From Anaeramoeba flamelloides (lineage: Eukaryota; Metamonada; Anaeramoebidae): DNA of 64,000 nt. The stretch covers positions 248,001-312,000 of the forward strand of contig JANTQA010000048.1 of assembly GCA_027625915.1 (NCBI GenBank). The letters run 5' to 3'. How positions within the stretch are numbered: position 1 is the stretch's first letter; each line of letters begins with the position of its first letter. The notes below the pieces were generated by a model. The model saw nothing but the letters and a program-made list of their open reading frames with translations, was not told where the DNA came from and ran no database searches. The position numbers were made by a program, and so were the translations under genes. Shown here piece by piece: positions 44,375 to 57,113 of the stretch.

Positions 44375-46490
44375 ATAAACTATTTCCAAGAAAGTGGGGG
44401 CAAATTTATTTCAAAATATATTTATGTAACCAATTCTTCTAAAAAGGATCTAAATACCCAAAATCCTTAACTATAATATATAGATTCTTGATAATAATTC
44501 AATTGATATCTTCGTATTGTATTGCATAAATAAAATATATTAAAATTTCTGATCTAGATTTTATCAGGTATTTTGAAATGGTGAAAAATTGATGTTAATT
44601 ATTTTCTTTTTGATCGAAAAAATCATTTTCATAACTTGGATAATCTCAACAAAATTGACAATATAATTTAAAACATATAACTGCGTTTTCATCTTTAAAA
44701 AATCATTTGTACCCTTTCCATATTTCCTGTTTTTTATTATTGTTGGTCGTACATTATTTTAACCAAAAAAAGTACTATTTTTTTTTTTTTTTCATTTTTG
44801 GGGGATATTTCAACTAATATGTTTTGAATTAAATACATAAGTAGTTGGTTCAATTGGTATAAATATTAAACTTAATTTTAGTATTGTTGATTAATGATCA
44901 TCATCACTAGAAAAGATTATTTTTTAGAAATGTGAAAAAAAATTCCCCAATTGTTTTGAAATATCTTATAGTTTTGATCTAAAAATCCCCAAAAAAAGGG
45001 AAATTACAATTGTGAAAAAAATTTGGGTCATTAAAAACAATTGGGTCAGTCAAAAATTTGTTTTCGTTTTTTAAATAGTAAATATTAGTAAAATGATTTT
45101 TGATCAAAGTAAAATTTTATCAACAAATCTTACATTTAAGAAAAACTAAAGTCACTATCAATTATAATTTTCAAATTTAATATTAAATTGTTACATTTTG
45201 AGCTTTTAGAATTACACAGGAGCTCTAAAAAAGAAAAATTGAATTGAAATAGTAAACTTTACTAAAAATAAGAGAACTATTTATTAGGAAATATTAAAAT
45301 CTATTTATTCAATATGATATTTATCATTATTAATTAACGCAAATTTATCAAGGTTAATTTTAAATATTGTTTAAAACCCAATTGAATCATAAAATCTTCC
45401 AAAAAAGCTATTTTTTCAGAAGAGATTGTTTTCCACTAATATTTTACAATCAAAACTTCAAAATAACGAAATATCAAGATTTTAGAAACCATTTAAATTT
45501 TAAAAATCCCCATAGACAAGCTTTAATTTAAAACGATTATTATTTTTTGGTATTCCCAAACAATAACTAACTTGATCTTGGAATGTAACCTAATATAAAA
45601 AAATTTAACATTTTTAGTAAAGTCACAATTAAAATTCAATTTTTCTTTTTTAGAGCTCCTGTGTAATTCTAAAAGCTCAAAATGTAACAATTTAATATTA
45701 AATTTGAAAATTATAATTGATAGTGACTTTAGTTTTTCTTAAATGTAAGATTTGTTGATAAAATTTTACTTTGATCAAAAATCATTTTACTAATATTTAC
45801 TATTTAAAAAACGAAAACAAATTTTTGACTGACCCAATTGTTTTTAATGACCCAAATTTTTTTCATAATGGCTAGTAATATTTTAACTTTCCTTTAATTG
45901 TCATTTCTTCTGAAATATGATTTTTTTTTACAATAAGTTTTTTCCAAAAAAAGTCGAGTATTTTTTTTTACATTTCATGAAAAATAATCTTTGTTAGTGA
46001 AGGTATTGATCAATTAAAATACAAAATTCAGTGAAATATTAATGTAGATTGTATAAATGGCGAATTTATTCATTTTAAAATCTGTCTGATTGAAATATTT
46101 CTGAAAAACGAAAAAAAAAATTCACTTTTTTTGCTGAAAATATAAAATAACCAATTTTAATAAAAAACTAGAAATATAGTAAGGGTAGAAATGATTTTTT
46201 AAACAATTAAATGCATTTAAATGATTTAAATTTCTATTTGAATTTTTTTTGAGATTAAAAAAGTTCTAATAAAAATTTTTTCAATCAAAAAGAAAATAAT
46301 AAATACCAATTTTCACCATTAAAAAATACTAGATAAAATTGAGATAATATAATACAATATAGTTTATTTATGCAATACAATACTAAGAAACAGAAATGAC
46401 AGTGAAGGATTTTGGGTATTTAGATACTTTTTTGAATATAGAATTTTGGTAAGATATTTTAAAAGAAATATTTCCCATTTTCCTGAAAAT
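44375..46490. repeat. giant foldback (about 2.1-kb palindrome) with a near-identical inner core
   Basis: The outer arms (about 44375-44990 and 45880-46490) are diverged inverted copies. They share, for example, CTAAATACCCAAAATCCTTA, TATTGCATAAATA, TATTTTCTTTTTGAT(C/T)GAAA and TTAAAAAATCATTT. The inner arms (45013-45247 and 45636-45865) are almost perfect inverted copies of about 230 bp, including GAGCTCCTGTGTAATTCTAA or its complement. The loop is about 390 bp. A single diverged copy of the inner arm plus loop lies at 55075-55560, and outer-arm relatives at 16680-17060. No coding capacity is seen. Such a sequence can form cruciforms or long hairpin RNA. Confidence 0.85.
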
Positions 46491-46891
46491 ATCTTATAAG
46501 ATTTTAGTTCTCACAAAATATAGAAAATATGATAACTTTTAAGGGTTTACATAATTGAAATTGAAATTAAGATTAAATTGTATCCACTATTAAATCTTGT
46601 TATCTGAAACTTATTTGATCGATTGATGACTTTGTATGACAATTTAATTTTTGTTTAAAAATAAAATTGTTTTTAAAGAAATTTTTAGTGTCAAGATTTA
46701 GGGATGAAATTAAGATAGAATTATTAATATTGTATAATAAATCATTTATTAATGTTAAATATGTTGAAATTTTTATGTATTTAGACATTTTTTTATCATC
46801 TTAAAATTTTTCTAAAGTTGGTTTTCTAAATTAAATACTGGGTGAAAGAATCAATTGAATATTCATCTTTTTGGTTTGATATTTATAAATA

Positions 46892-47325
46892 ACTGTTGTG
46901 GAAAAAAATTGAAACAGGAAAAAAAGCGAAACACAGTTTTTAATTTGGAACATTACTGAAAATTCAAAGTATATCAATTAAAAAAAGAATAAATAAATAA
47001 ATAAAGACAAAATGAATTATTCGCCACAATAACAGTTTTTTAATACCAACTTATGTATATGGGTTTTTCTTTGATTGATCAATTATTAAAAATTTGTTTA
47101 AAAAAATTGACTATTTTTGAGATCTTCAAAACCACACCAACAATTTCTATAAATCAAGTAGATTTAAATTGTATTTGTTGGGTTGATTGAAAATAATATA
47201 ATGGGTTATGTTTGAAGTTAATTGGTTTCTTCTTTTTATTCATTTTACTTTTCATTTTCAGTAATTTTTGGAATTAAAAACCGTGTTTCACTTTTTTTCC
47301 CAGTTTCACTTTTTTTCCACAACGG
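46892..47325 (+). mobile_element. 434-bp TA-flanked MITE with GTGGAAAAAAAGTGAAAC ends
   Basis: TA lies at 46890-46891 and 47326-47327. The left end is ACTGTTGTGGAAAAAAATTG and the right end read inward is CCGTTGTGGAAAAAAAGTGA. The arms run 60 bp or more and each holds two tandem copies of a GGGAAAAAAAGTGAAAC-like unit. The relative at 12700-13166 shares the interior in inverse orientation. It is non-coding; the TA target suggests a Tc1/mariner-type transposase in trans. Confidence 0.85.
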
Positions 47326-47619
47326 TAAGAATAAGATATTAATTCACTTTTAACATAAGAAAGCGATTTTTATTATTTTAAAAAAATGTAATGTTATCAA
47401 CAATTTTGAAGAATTTTCAATTGGCAAAAATATATCACCATTTATTTTTACAGGTTTCAAGCTAATATAACAACTATTTACCAAAAATTACCTTCTTGAA
47501 ATAAATTTTCAAATGGAAAAAAAATGTCAAATTAAATATAATTGTAAGCTGATACTGAAAATGAAAATTTTTCAAATAATTTTTTTTTGACTTATATTTT
47601 TACACTGATCATTGAAAAT

Positions 47620-47945
47620 TTATAAAATTGAAATCCTTCAAACTGGATTAATACCCATTGTTAAAATCTTACAATCAATTTCAACAAGAATAGGAAAATA
47701 ATAAAATTAAAAAAATCCAAAAATTCAATTTTTACTAGAGTTTACAATGAAATTCAATTATCCAAAATTGAACATCATTAAATTGTGGTTTTAGGTGATG
47801 TTTCATTTGGTATTTAGATTCCCAAACCAGATCATATTTTTGGGCTTGGTTTTTTATTTTAAAATGAACAAAAAAATAACTTATTAAATATTTGAAAATG
47901 GGGACATTTACCACTGTTTTACAATTATAACACATTTAACATTTT
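47620..47945 (+). repeat. dispersed repeat, two-copy family (copy 2)
   Basis: This aligns with 17510-17860 (shared words are listed there). It ends with TTTGAAAATG, a short spacer and TTTTACAATTATAACA. The copies differ by many substitutions and indels, so the family is old. No open frame is conserved between them. Confidence 0.55.
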
Positions 47946-49125
47946 TTTTTTTATAATAATAAAATAATATATGTCCTTAATAAAATTAAGCACTATTTTT
48001 TTCTGATTAATATTTTTCGAAATCTAAGTTTCATACTTATTTCAATTAAACACTGGGATAAATTTTTTTAGAATAAAAACACTCTCAACTTTTGAATATC
48101 AAAATTATTTTTTGAAATTACTGTGCACTTTTTTATTTTTTTTTTGAAAAATTGGTGTTGAGAAAAGTTTGAAATCCACGAATAAGTTAATATATTAAAT
48201 TAGAATTCTTTTCCAGAGAGTTTATCTTTTTTGTTAAACTTTTTTTTAATTTTACCATTTAAAACTAAAAAAAACATTTGAGGACCAAATCAGTGCCTTT
48301 TATGAAAAGAAAATTCCCCATAATTTAGAATTTGTTTTAGTAAATGAGTTAAAACAAGATACTGAATCTAAAAATATACATAATTTCAAGTTTGAATTCA
48401 ATAATTTTGGCAAAAAATGATTTCAAGAAAAAGTTAAATTGAAACTTTATTTATTTTAATTTTTTCATTTTGTTTTTTTATTTGTATTAATGGAAAATAT
48501 TTGATCAGTTTTCCATTTTTAGTGTTTTTTGGTTCGTAGGGACATATAATTTGAAAATAAAACCAATTATTTGAAACATTTTTTACTCAAAATCCCCATT
48601 TCCCTAATTTTACTCCAAAAATATTTTCATATTTTATAAATAAAATTGAGCTCCAAAGTTTAAATGCTATATTATCTATAGAAATACATATTCAATAGAT
48701 ACCCGTGTTCTGTAGGAACTTTAAATAAAACAAACTGATAGATCCTCAAAATAAAAATAAGTAAAGATCTATCTTTATTTTTTTAGTAATCAAAACCTCG
48801 ATATCACTAAGTTTTTTGTAGAAAAAAATCAAAAATACCCCTATTCACTTCTTGTTTAATTTTAAATTAGAGTTAAGCTTTAAATTGTGATCACTTTATG
48901 TTCATGTGATCAAAATCTCTTCCCTGAATACTTGGATTGAGTGAACCTTAAAAAAATTCACCAAAATTCTTGTTATTGATAAATCTCCTCTTCAATATAA
49001 TTGAAACAAATTAAATTTTCAGATAAATAAACAAAAAATTGGTTTAATTCTTAATCTATGATTTTCATTTTTAGCTCTTTTTTTATTGAAGAATCATTTT
49101 TTAAATTTTTTTTTTTTTTTACAAA

Positions 49126-51919
49126 ATGATCAAGGAACTAGTACCTCCAGATTCTGGGTTTAGCAAAGTTACTTCCTCTGTCAATCCTTTAAAGAGAAAA
49201 TATCAACAACTTCTCGATTCATTTGTTCCATATACTGCCTTAAGATGGATTTTTGCATTTATCTTACTTTCTCTGTATATGCTTCGTGTGTTTGTTGTTG
49301 GAAAGTAAATTCACTCCTCATCTTTTTTCTTTCTTAAAGAAACCCTTTGTTCACATCTTAATTTTTATATTTTATTTATTACCAACTTACAATTACTTTT
49401 ATTCTCCTAACTTTCTTCATTAATGAATTTTAAAATAAAAAAAAAAAATAACTTGGATCCTTGAACTCTTAGATTTCATGTTGTTACATATGTTTTGGGA
49501 ATTTATTTATTGAATTCTTTTATCTTATTCTTAACTCCTAGAATCGATCCAAGAGATGAAGGTTTGTTTTTTTTATTCAAATGTTTTTCTTTTTTATGTT
49601 CTTCTCCAAACAAAAGAACAAGAACCAAACAAAAAGACGATTTCATATCTCTAATTAAACAAAAAAAAAACCAAAGTCTTTGAGAATTAAAGGAAGGGCG
49701 TCTCTAACTTCTTCTTATTTTAATTCTCAAAGACTTTGGTTCGGTGAAGAAAAAATTAAAGAAATTTTTTTAATCCAATCTACACAAATGTAAACATTAT
49801 TGCTCGATTTTTAGAGTTTTTTGGATAAAAATCAATTTTTAGAAGAAAGTACATATGTCATATCCTGGGCGTGAGGCACACGATAAAAAAATTCACTAAA
49901 GAGTGGGGATTATGAGTGAGTCCCGTTATATTTAATTGTGGAATAACTCTGACTGTTGAATATTTTTTAAAGTTCAGTTTTATAATTTTTTTTACAAAAT
50001 CACTTTTATACTCAGACATAGTTATTCTTTAATTAAATCTAATAAGTGAAACCTTATGAAAATTATTAAAAATCCCTGTTTTCAGTGAAGTTTTTTAAAC
50101 GTGTGCCTCACGCCCAGGATATAACATATGTACTTTCTTCTAAAAATTGATTTTTATCCAAAAAACTCTAAAAATCGAGCAATAATGTTTACATTTGTGT
50201 AGATTGGATTAAAAAAATTTTATAATAAATTTTACTAGAATACCATTTAATCCCAAACATGATTCGAACATTGAATAAAACAATTCTAATTTAATGGAAA
50301 AAAAAATAAATAAAAGAAGAGCAAGAAATGCTGTTAAATACAAAATAAGTGATAATTTTTTTTCGCTGGACTAGATCATAAAACACTTCTTTCAAGCAAT
50401 GGTTTTGTCAACAATTCAATTGAAAAATTTGAGAGATTATCGATTTTAATTATTGACGAGAAAGTGAAAACAAAATTCCAAATATCTTCCCACAAACCAG
50501 TAATTAAAATTTTCATTATAAAAAATAACAATATTATTTTTAAAAAAACATTTACTAAACAAAACAAATTATTTTTTTAATCGTGCGATGCAGTTATTTT
50601 AAAAAATAGAGGAATCGGAGTTTTAAAAAGTGTTACTCAAATTAATTGATTCACCCCTTTCAACATGGTGAAATTAAACTTTTTAAAATTTTTAGTTTCT
50701 CACTTTTCGAAAATTTTTGTACTACATAATTGAAATTAAATCCCAATTAATTAATTTCTTAAAAAGAAATTTTCACTTAAATTCCAGAATCATCCTTCTA
50801 TCCCAAGTAATCAAAATATTTCTATCTGTAAAATTAATTATGATTAAAATTTCAATGGATTTTATATTAATAACTCTTTTTGGTTTTTTATACTACTGAC
50901 TTTTAGACTCATTTATAATAATAATAAGAAGAATACGAATTAGTTTAGTTTATATTAATAATCATAATAATAAGAATAATAATAAGAATTATAATAATAA
51001 TAAGAAGAAGAAGAAGAAGAAGAAGAAGAATTATAATAATAATAATAATAATATGAGGAATAATAAGAGGAATAGGAATATAAATTAATCTTCCAAGTTT
51101 CTATTATGATTGAAATTGTCTTCAAATGCTTGAAATCAAAATCTTAAGATCACATAACCATTAATTCCTTTTTTTTTTTTTTTTTTTTATTTTATTATTT
51201 TATATTGATTACCGAAAATAGAAAACAACGATGAAAATAAAAATAAACCAATTTTGCCAATAATAAAGAATAAAGATTTTAAACCATTTTTAAGAAAATT
51301 GGGAGAATTTCCTTTCTTTCTCAAAGTTGTTAAAGCCACGATGATTGCATTTTTTTTTACATTTTTCCCATTTTTCGATTTGCCAGTCTATTATCCGGTT
51401 TTACTTATATATTTCATTGGGCTCTTTATCTTTTCAATGAGAAAAGAAGTTTCTAAAATGATTAAATACAGATATGTGCCATTTAGTTTTGGCAAAAAAA
51501 AATATTCTCCAAAAAAACATATTTCAACAACATCACAATACGATTTATCTGGCTTTGGTGACGAAAAAACAGATAATCTCAACGATGCAAATGAAAACGA
51601 ATTTGGCATTGGAAATGGAAATATTCTTCAACCATCAATTAATAATTCAACAATCTCCTCATCAATCGATATTAAAGGATCTTCAGATGATAGCGATTTT
51701 TCAATTCAAAGAAGGGTAATTGATAGTAATAAAAATAAACAATCAAATTTTAAAACAACAGAGAACACTTTATCAAATAATTCACTGAAAAATAGTGATA
51801 ATATAAATCTTAACAATCAAGAATTATTGTCTCAAAATAATGAGGATCAAAATAAAGAAAAAAATATTGTTCAAACAAAACAATTTCAAAATATAATCAA
51901 AACTAAAAAAATGGATTAA
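49126..51919 (+). CDS. RER1: RER1, Golgi-to-ER retrieval receptor (three exons, extended tail)
   Basis: Exons are 49126-49304, 49473-49561 and 51222-51919. The introns (168 and 1660 bp) are GT-AG with phases 2 and 1; the total of 966 nt gives 321 residues. It follows human RER1 closely: LLDSFVPYTALRWIFAFILL, then FHVVTYVLGIYLLNSFILFL, TPRIDP, FKPFLRKLGEFPFFLKVVKA, YYPVLLIYFIGLF and MIKYRYVPFSFGKKKY. Four membrane helices are visible. Rer1 cycles between Golgi and ER and returns escaped ER membrane proteins and unassembled subunits through polar residues in their membrane segments. The human and yeast proteins are about 190-200 residues; here about 130 Ser/Asn/Asp/Gln-rich residues are added after the conserved end. 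Intron 2 carries two perfect or near-perfect palindromes. Identification is secure. Confidence 0.95.
49669..49741. repeat. perfect 23-bp inverted repeat in RER1 intron 2
   Basis: The arms 49669-49691 and 49719-49741 (core CAAAGTCTTTGAGAATTAA and its complement) are identical over 23 bp, with a 27-bp loop. It lies immediately before the larger palindrome at 49762-50219. No coding or terminator role is known; it would form a strong hairpin in the pre-mRNA. Confidence 0.85.
49762..50219. mobile_element. palindromic element with about 115-bp arms in RER1 intron 2
   Basis: The left arm (about 49762-49881) and right arm (about 50100-50219) are inverted copies with about one mismatch over 110 bp. 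They include TCCAATCTACACAAATGTAA, GAAGAAAGTACATATG and TCCTGGGCGTGAGGCACACG or complements. Weaker pairing continues inward. The near-identity implies a recent insertion or conversion between arms. No TA or other target duplication is clear. A non-autonomous foldback transposon is the simplest reading. Confidence 0.8.
50990..51062 (+). repeat. AAT/AAG trinucleotide repeats in RER1 intron 2
   Basis: A run of AAT units followed by about eight AAG units and more AAT units lies 160 bp before exon 3 of RER1. It is intronic and has no coding meaning. Length polymorphism is likely. Confidence 0.8.
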
Positions 51920-51940
51920 TTTTTTTCTTTTGTTTTAAAA

Positions 51941-52080
<140 letters not shown>

Positions 52081-55074
52081 TGTATGTATGCAGATTTATC
52101 AATATATTTTGATATCTCAAATAATATTTAAATCTTATTTATTTTTTTATTAAAATGTACTCTTTTTTTAATTCTTTATATATATATATATATATGTCCC
52201 TACCACCCAAAAAAAAAACTAAAAATCTAATAAAAACGAAATACTTTAAATAATAATATTTTACCACATTTTTAAGCCGTTTATCCAATCAAGACTTTTT
52301 TTAATAAAGTGCAAATTCACTTATTTAAAATTAACTCAATTATGTTTTAAGAATACATCAAAATTTGCATTAAGGGATCAGTACTCCACTACAACAGGGC
52401 AACATTTAAAAATATGTTATTGGTGACATTCTCTACTTACAAATTTTTTCTACGTGATTTCAAAAAATTCTGATCGACACAGAACCTCAGAAAAGAAAAT
52501 TTTTTTAGTGCAATAATTTTTTTCAATTTTTTATGAAAAAGAAAACAATTTAATTCATTTTATTTCTTACATTATAAAAAGTTTTTCCCTTTTTTATAAC
52601 CATTTTCATCATTATTACACAATAAAAACTCTTTATTGTCTGGAATATTAATATAAAGATTTTTTATCTTTTTTTGAATTTAATTCTTTTGTCAAAACAA
52701 AACTTTGATTTATTCAACATATTGAAAAATATTGGTATTACTTTAAGAAGAATAGTTATAACTATTTAATTTTTTTAAAGTCATTTACAAATTTTAAAAG
52801 GAATTGTGCTTTTGTTTTCAGATGAAATTTGATTTTTCAAAATAAAATTTTCTTGAAGAAAAACTCCCTTTCACTCAAAAAGGCACAGCAAGAAATGAAA
52901 AATTCACTTTTTTTGAGAATCAGCCAGCAAAAGATTGTTTAGAAATATATATAAATCATAAACTTCGGATTAGAATTGGGATTCATAAAAGGAATACCTG
53001 TACAAATCATAAATTTCTAAAAAAATAAAATATATAAAAAATTTTTTGGGTACTTTGATTAGAAGTCTCATGCAAAATTTCTCAATTTCTTTTTAAAATT
53101 AACATTGTTGAAAATACTATTTTTTACTTGTAAATGTATGAATTTTAAAAGTAATTACCAAGCCTCAATTTTCTTAATGTTAATTTGGAGTTTTAAAAGA
53201 TATTTTTTTAAATTTTACTTGTTAGAAGAAAAAGAAAAGAAATTCATAAAACAAAAAAAAATGATTCGACAAAATATGAGAAAATAAACTAACAAAAAAA
53301 TTACAAAATAAGAAAAAATGATCAGAACAAAAAATTGAAAATTTATCTTGATAAGGACAAGAATTAAAAGATAAAATATGCTCTATTTTTCCATTAAATA
53401 TGAGTCCCTTGACAGAAACAGAGTTTATTTCGGTATTAATTAAATTTATCTTAAAATTCAAAATCAATTTTTTTTATTTCAATCATAATTTAAAATGTTT
53501 TAATGATTCGAGTAAATAAAAAAATAATTTGAAATTTGAAATTTTTTCTAATTTTTTTTTATTTTTTTTCAGTGTTTGAAAACCAGAAAACAACTTTTTT
53601 GAACTTAAAAAGAAAAAAAAAATTTATTTTATAATATATCAAAATTCCATTGATAAACTTAAGTTAAACTTCTATCAAATCTTCCTTTATTAAATTACCA
53701 ATATATCAATGGTAATATTTGTTGATATTTGAATTGTGATATTTATAATGAAAAATAATAACAAAATATAAATATTCTTAGAAAATCAAGACTTTTCAAA
53801 CATAAAATTAAAAAACCCGTTTCATCATTTTCAAGAATTAACTTAATTATTAATAAAAATAATAGGAAATATTTTTTAATTTTATATTGGAAATATATGA
53901 ATTTTTGAATTCAAAAAAATAATCAAATTAATAAATATTTTAAATGGAGTGAACTAATCCATTTCATTAGCTAAAATACAAATTATAAGAAAAGGTTTTT
54001 TTAAAGATCTCTGCAAGATTCCATTTTCATTTTTTAAAAAACTTTACTCCCTATATAATTTTATTTTTCTGAAAATATTTTTTTGTTGAACAAGACATAT
54101 CAATAATTAATTAACCACAAAGATAGTTTTCTTTCTCTTGGATTTTTTTTTTCCTAAAAATTAAATAAAAGTAAATAAAATCAAATCAAATAAATGTTAT
54201 CATTTACAAAAAAATAAGATTTAAAAAAATTAATTTCATAGAAAAAAAATTCATTACCCAATTTAGTCATAAGTTTATAAAAATGATTTCATCCCTGAAT
54301 AACTTATTGGCCAAATATTTCTTCCAATTATTACTTTATTAAAACTATAATTCTTATGAAACACAAGGATTTTTCAATTGGCCAATACAGATTAAAGTTA
54401 ATGGGAACATAGTTTTTTATTTAGGATTTTTGGTCACTGGATAAAGTGTCAAAAAACACCAAATGTTACAGAGAAGTATTTTGGAGTGAATAAGTTCGTG
54501 ATTTAACACTCAAAGGGTAAATAAAAAATGTAGTTAATAGTATTTCAAATCTTATTTAGTTTTCAAAAGTTTTTTTATTTGTATTTTTGATGATAAAGGG
54601 GATGAGAACAGATTTTTTTGTGGAAAGTTAAGTTAACTTATTAAATGGGGAATTTGGGGAAATGAATATCGGTATTTTAGTAACTTTTATAAGACAAGAA
54701 AAAGAGATTGAAAATCAAGAGAAATATTACGAATAGTTAAAAAAACAGAAAAATAATTTTTAAAAAACTTTGTTTTATTGCACCCTCAATGTTGAATTGG
54801 TTGGTGGTTGTTATCTTTTTAGCTTATAATTTCAGAACCAGACCATTATATGTTTTAAAACAGAGGTTAAAATATTTATAAAACTAATAGATAAAATGAA
54901 AAAGATTATTTTATTTATTTATAAATTATAATATTTTAAATAGGTTACCACTATAAAGAGCTGGGTCTTGAAGGATAATTAGTTGTTTTTAAATTTTCCA
55001 TTCAGTGGGTTTTTTATTTTTTATTTTTCTCTTTTTATTTTTCTCTTTTTTTATACTATTGTGAAAACATTTTG

Positions 55075-55560
55075 GGACTTTAAAAAAAATTGAATTAGTT
55101 AAAAATTTGTTTTCATTTTTTAAATTGAAAAAAAAAGTAAAATAATTTTTGATCAAAGTAAAATTTTATCAATAAATCTTGTATTCAAGGGAAAATATAG
55201 TAATTACCAATAAAAATTTAAATAAAAAATATTATTTCCATTCATTTTGACCTTTGGGATGGCTTTGGAAGGCTTAAAGAACAAAAATTGAACTTTAATT
55301 GTAAACTTTAATAAAAATAAGCAAACTATTAAGGGGGGGGGGGAATATTCAAATATATTAATTCAATAAGATATTTATCATTGATAGATAAAGTTAATTT
55401 ATCAATTTAAATCTTGAATATCCTTTTAAATAAATTGAATAGATACATTTTAATCTTTTCAAAAAAATTAGATTGGGTAAACATTACTAAAAAATATTTA
55501 TTGAGTGTCACCAAATATTGAAACTTTGAAACCCCAAAATCTCATCCTTTACTCTATTGT
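55075..55560 (+). repeat. diverged relative of the inner foldback unit at 45013-45530
   Basis: It shares, in order, TTTTGATCAAAGTAAAATTT, TCAA(C/T)AAATCTT, TAAACTTTA(C/A)TAAAAATAA and ATTCAATA(T/A)GATATTTATC with the left inner arm and loop of the 44.4-46.5 kb palindrome. No inverted partner arm is present here. A G10 run at 55334-55343 is unusual for this DNA. It is non-coding. Confidence 0.65.
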
Positions 55561-55769
55561 GAAAATAAAACGAACCCAAAGTAAATCAAATTTGAATATT
55601 TCATTTTGTTTTCATTTTTCAATTTTTTTTGATTAAATTTTTGGTTTTATTTAAATTAGGTTTTGGGTCTAGAATTGTGTTTATACGAATGAGTGAAATT
55701 ATTCAAAGAGAAAACAAAAAAAAAAAAAAAAGACAAACCAAAAGGTGTATATTTGGATAAAATATTATT

Positions 55770-56490
55770 TTTTAGAAAACATAACAAGTAAGATCACCTT
55801 TCCAGATAAATTTACTGAAATCAAGTTTGAAAAAAAAAAAACAAGATCAAATATGATTTTAGAAGATTGGTTTTCTCTTTATCTATTTAATTTGGATGAA
55901 TCCAAATGTTTTATAACTTGAATTTCTCACCCCATTACTATTTATTATTATTATTATTAAAAATTTTTATTCAGATTTGTTTACAAAATTCAATAATCAA
56001 ATATTTTAATCAAACCAAGTTAAAACAAAAAATCATTTTTCAAAAAACAAAATAAAAGAGTTGAATTCCCAGAATCAAAAAAAAAAAAAACAGTTCCAAA
56101 AGATTCAACACAAAATAAAAGAAAAATTTAAGAAAAAATTTCAATCAAAATTCAGAATTATTTTGAGTTTTCAAATTAAGTAGCAAATAAATAATTAACA
56201 TATCAAACAAATACGTCCAACAAATCTTTATTTCTGAAGAGGAATTTAAAAAATATCCTATTTTCTGAAATAAAACTTGAATTAGATGAATTAAATGAAA
56301 ATTGGATTTTCAAATTTTAAAAATTCTATAGAAATAAAAAGTAATTTGTTTTTCAAAAATTTTACCAAGAAAAGTATTTCTATGAAGAATTAAAAAGAAA
56401 AACAAAAAAAAAATAAGTAATTGTATCAAATGTCACCGATAAGATCTAGAAATTAATAGTTTTTTATGTATTTTTTCTTGATCAATCTTT
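55770..56490 (-). repeat. dispersed 0.7-kb non-coding repeat (copy 2)
   Basis: This is the reverse-complement homologue of 10075-10790 in intron 4 of the TMEM131-like gene; shared blocks are listed there. Similarity runs over most of the length with indels, and ends sharply near the AAGATCACCTTTCCAG block at about 55790. No open frame is present. Confidence 0.7.
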
Positions 56491-57113
56491 ACAATTATTT
56501 TTGATTTCCATTTTTTCGTTGGTCTGTAAATATATTATACTAGGATATATACTACTAATATATTTATTAAAATTTTAATGCGTTTGATTAAAGAAATGAT
56601 TTGAAGAATTCAGTTTCATATAAATGGTGGAACTCAAAATTTGTAAAATGTACTTACCCCCTTAAGAAAAAAAGGTTGGTTATGAAATTGTTAAAGTATT
56701 TTTTCAATGGTTAAAATATCGAGATCTCTCACAAATTTTTTGTGAATCTTGACGTTTAGGGCAGAGTTCTAAATCAAGATTGAGAGTTAACTAGTGTTAA
56801 TGTGTTGTTTCAAAATTTTCACAAGTACAACCAGAACAGGAACTCATGGTAAAATAAAAATCAATGAAGCACCGGAGAGAATTATGAAAAGGATTAAAAA
56901 AATGGAAAACTAATAATTCTTAACTTGTGGCTGTATTGGTTTTCTAAGATTAGAATAACTATCGATTTCAAAACACGAAGGAATGCTGTCACTAAGACTT
57001 TTGACCACTTTTTCATAAGGGTAGTTGTTTGCTTTTCGTAAAAAAAGTACAAATTTATTTTATTTTTTTTAAATTTCTATTCTTATTGAAATTCTTTTTC
57101 TCTCTTTTCCCAA

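Larger units (their letters stand above)
43750..49125. other. intergenic region between the BTB-BACK gene and RER1
   Basis: Nearly half of this is a giant palindromic repeat (44375-46490). A TA-flanked MITE (46892-47325) and a dispersed repeat (47620-47945) follow. Open frames here are short and low in complexity. Just upstream of the RER1 ATG is a T-rich tract (49089-49120), a common feature before starts in this window. No RNA gene is recognised. Confidence 0.65.

Noticed and set aside
50376-50567. Minus-strand frame in RER1 intron 2 with MFCLVNVFLKIILLFFIMKI
   Set aside because: AT-driven Phe/Ile/Leu composition, antisense within an intron, no splice partners or recognisable domain.
51254-51919. 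Separate 221-residue membrane protein
   Set aside because: It is exon 3 of RER1; exons 1 and 2 join it in phase and complete the conserved Rer1 sequence.
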